Translations under genes and position numbers: made by a program | In this document: one piece after another, positions 6,218 through 6,773 of the stretch | How the letters are laid out: the number at the start of each line of letters is the position of its first letter | Numbering within the stretch: the stretch's first letter is position 1 | Assembly (NCBI GenBank): GCA_945878965.1 | Contig: CAMCUJ010000081.1 | Coordinates: 1-6,773, forward strand | Length of the DNA: 6,773 bases | Reading direction: 5' to 3' | Origin: an uncultured Clostridia bacterium | Lineage (GTDB): Bacteria > Bacillota > Clostridia > Monoglobales > Monoglobaceae | The notes under the pieces: model-generated | Told to the model about the DNA's origin: nothing | The model's database searches: none | What the model saw: the letters and a program-made list of their open reading frames with translations, nothing else

Positions 6218-6228
6218 AAAAGAAACAA
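6200..6228 (-). promoter_or_regulatory. Candidate promoter of the divergent ferredoxin-domain gene
   Basis: On the minus strand TATAAT (6210-6205) has no good -35 box, which would suit an activator-dependent promoter: its start near 6198 places the palindrome centre at about -41.5. Alternatively TTGTTT (6228-6223) and TATATT (6205-6200) are 17 bp apart. Either overlaps the plus-strand promoter, so the two may compete. The AT-rich tract makes the exact boxes uncertain. Confidence 0.4.
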
Positions 6229-6231
6229 GTC

Positions 6232-6247
6232 TGTTGTATTTACAACA
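6232..6247. promoter_or_regulatory. 16-bp perfect inverted repeat, probable Crp/Fnr-type operator
   Basis: TGTTGTATTTACAACA consists of 7-bp arms that match exactly around a central TT. Its size, symmetry and TTGT/ACAA halves suit a dimeric Crp/Fnr-family regulator, and such a regulator starts 15 bp downstream. It lies at about +9 to +24 of the regulator's own promoter, implying autorepression, and upstream of the divergent promoter, where it could activate. The exact protein that binds is inference. Confidence 0.7.
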
Positions 6248-6261
6248 CAAAGGAGCTTTTT

Positions 6262-6773
6262 ATGAAAAAATATTTACAGATATTAAAAATGTCAAAGCTA
6301 TTCTTGGGAATAAATGAGAATGAAATTGAGGATATGCTAAGCTGCTTATCTGCGGAAAAGCGAAGCTACCGAAAGGGAGAGTATATTTTTCGTACTGGTG
6401 AGAATATATCGGCGGTTGCACTGCTTTTGGAGGGAAGCGTACACATTCAGCGTGAAGATTATTGGGGAAATTTAAGTATATTAAATGAAATATCTCAGGG
6501 AGAGATTTTCGGCGAAGCATATGCTGTTTCGGGCAGCGGTGCAATGCTTAATAATGTGATTACAACGGAGGACAGCAGTGTATTGTTTCTTGATTTTAAC
6601 CGAATTCTTACTGTGTGTTCTTCAGCCTGCCGTTTTCATTCAAGGCTTATACAAAACTTCTTTTCGGTAATTGCCGAGAAAAACAGAATGCTTACACAAA
6701 AGCTTGGACATATGTCGCAGCGTACCACTCGTGAAAAGCTATTGTCATATTTGTCGGAGCAGTCAGTAAAGGC
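6262..6773 (+). CDS. Crp/Fnr-family transcriptional regulator (3' end outside window)
   Basis: The frame is open from the ATG at 6262 to the window end, giving 170 full codons of a protein usually about 220-230 residues long. AAGGAG lies 6 nt before the ATG. Residues about 15-115 form a cyclic-nucleotide-binding-type beta-roll, with KGEYIFRTGE (38-47), LLLEGSVHI (54-62) and GEIFGEAYAVSG (80-91). The arginine-serine-alanine of the cAMP pocket is absent, so cAMP is an unlikely ligand. A dimerisation helix follows, with CSSACRFH (119-126), and residues from about 151 (MSQRTTREKLLSYL) begin the helix-turn-helix domain, whose recognition helix is cut off. There is no FNR-type N-terminal cysteine cluster. 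The gene is divergent from the ferredoxin-domain gene and probably controls it and itself through the palindrome at 6232-6247. The signal (redox, nitric oxide, haem or another) is unknown. Confidence 0.88.
   Translation, partial: MKKYLQILKMSKLFLGINENEIEDMLSCLSAEKRSYRKGEYIFRTGENISAVALLLEGSVHIQREDYWGNLSILNEISQGEIFGEAYAVSGSGAMLNNVITTEDSSVLFLDFNRILTVCSSACRFHSRLIQNFFSVIAEKNRMLTQKLGHMSQRTTREKLLSYLSEQSVK

Noticed and set aside
6260..6544. Minus-strand frame opposite the Crp/Fnr gene
   Set aside because: The plus strand here has a strong Shine-Dalgarno, promoter and recognisable Crp/Fnr fold, so this frame is a shadow.

Overview
The window is AT-rich DNA with polypurine Shine-Dalgarno sites, genes rich in iron-sulfur cysteines and a ferredoxin-dependent 2-oxoacid oxidoreductase. 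This points to a strictly anaerobic low-GC Firmicute, most likely a member of the Clostridia. That placement is an inference from gene content and style; no rRNA or other phylogenetic marker is present.

Bases 1-3310 hold a plus-strand cluster: the 3' end of a MinD/ParA-like P-loop ATPase gene, then a small two-cluster ferredoxin (delta), the alpha subunit (VorB/KorA type), the thiamine pyrophosphate-binding beta subunit and the gamma subunit of a 2-oxoacid:ferredoxin oxidoreductase. The four enzyme subunits together would oxidatively decarboxylate a 2-oxoacid (2-oxoglutarate or a branched-chain 2-oxoacid) to an acyl-CoA and pass the electrons to ferredoxin, or run the reverse, reductive carboxylation. 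The alpha-beta gap is unusually long (98 bp) and contains an imperfect hairpin ending just before the beta ribosome binding site.

Bases 3400-5346 encode an ABC-F protein, a soluble twin-ATPase expected to act on the ribosome. A long inverted repeat with a T-run (5373-5414) ends this transcript and probably also the convergent gene beyond it.

Bases 5431-6773 form a divergent pair: a minus-strand protein with an N-terminal ferredoxin-like domain and a cysteine-rich C-terminal domain of unrecognised function, and a plus-strand Crp/Fnr-family regulator cut by the window end. Their 135-bp shared control region has a near-consensus plus-strand promoter, a perfect 16-bp inverted repeat placed to act as an operator for both genes, and a perfect 10-bp stem. 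This is the most interesting part of the window and suggests a small autoregulated redox-responsive module. I see no tRNA, rRNA, CRISPR array, insertion sequence or clearly novel multi-gene system.
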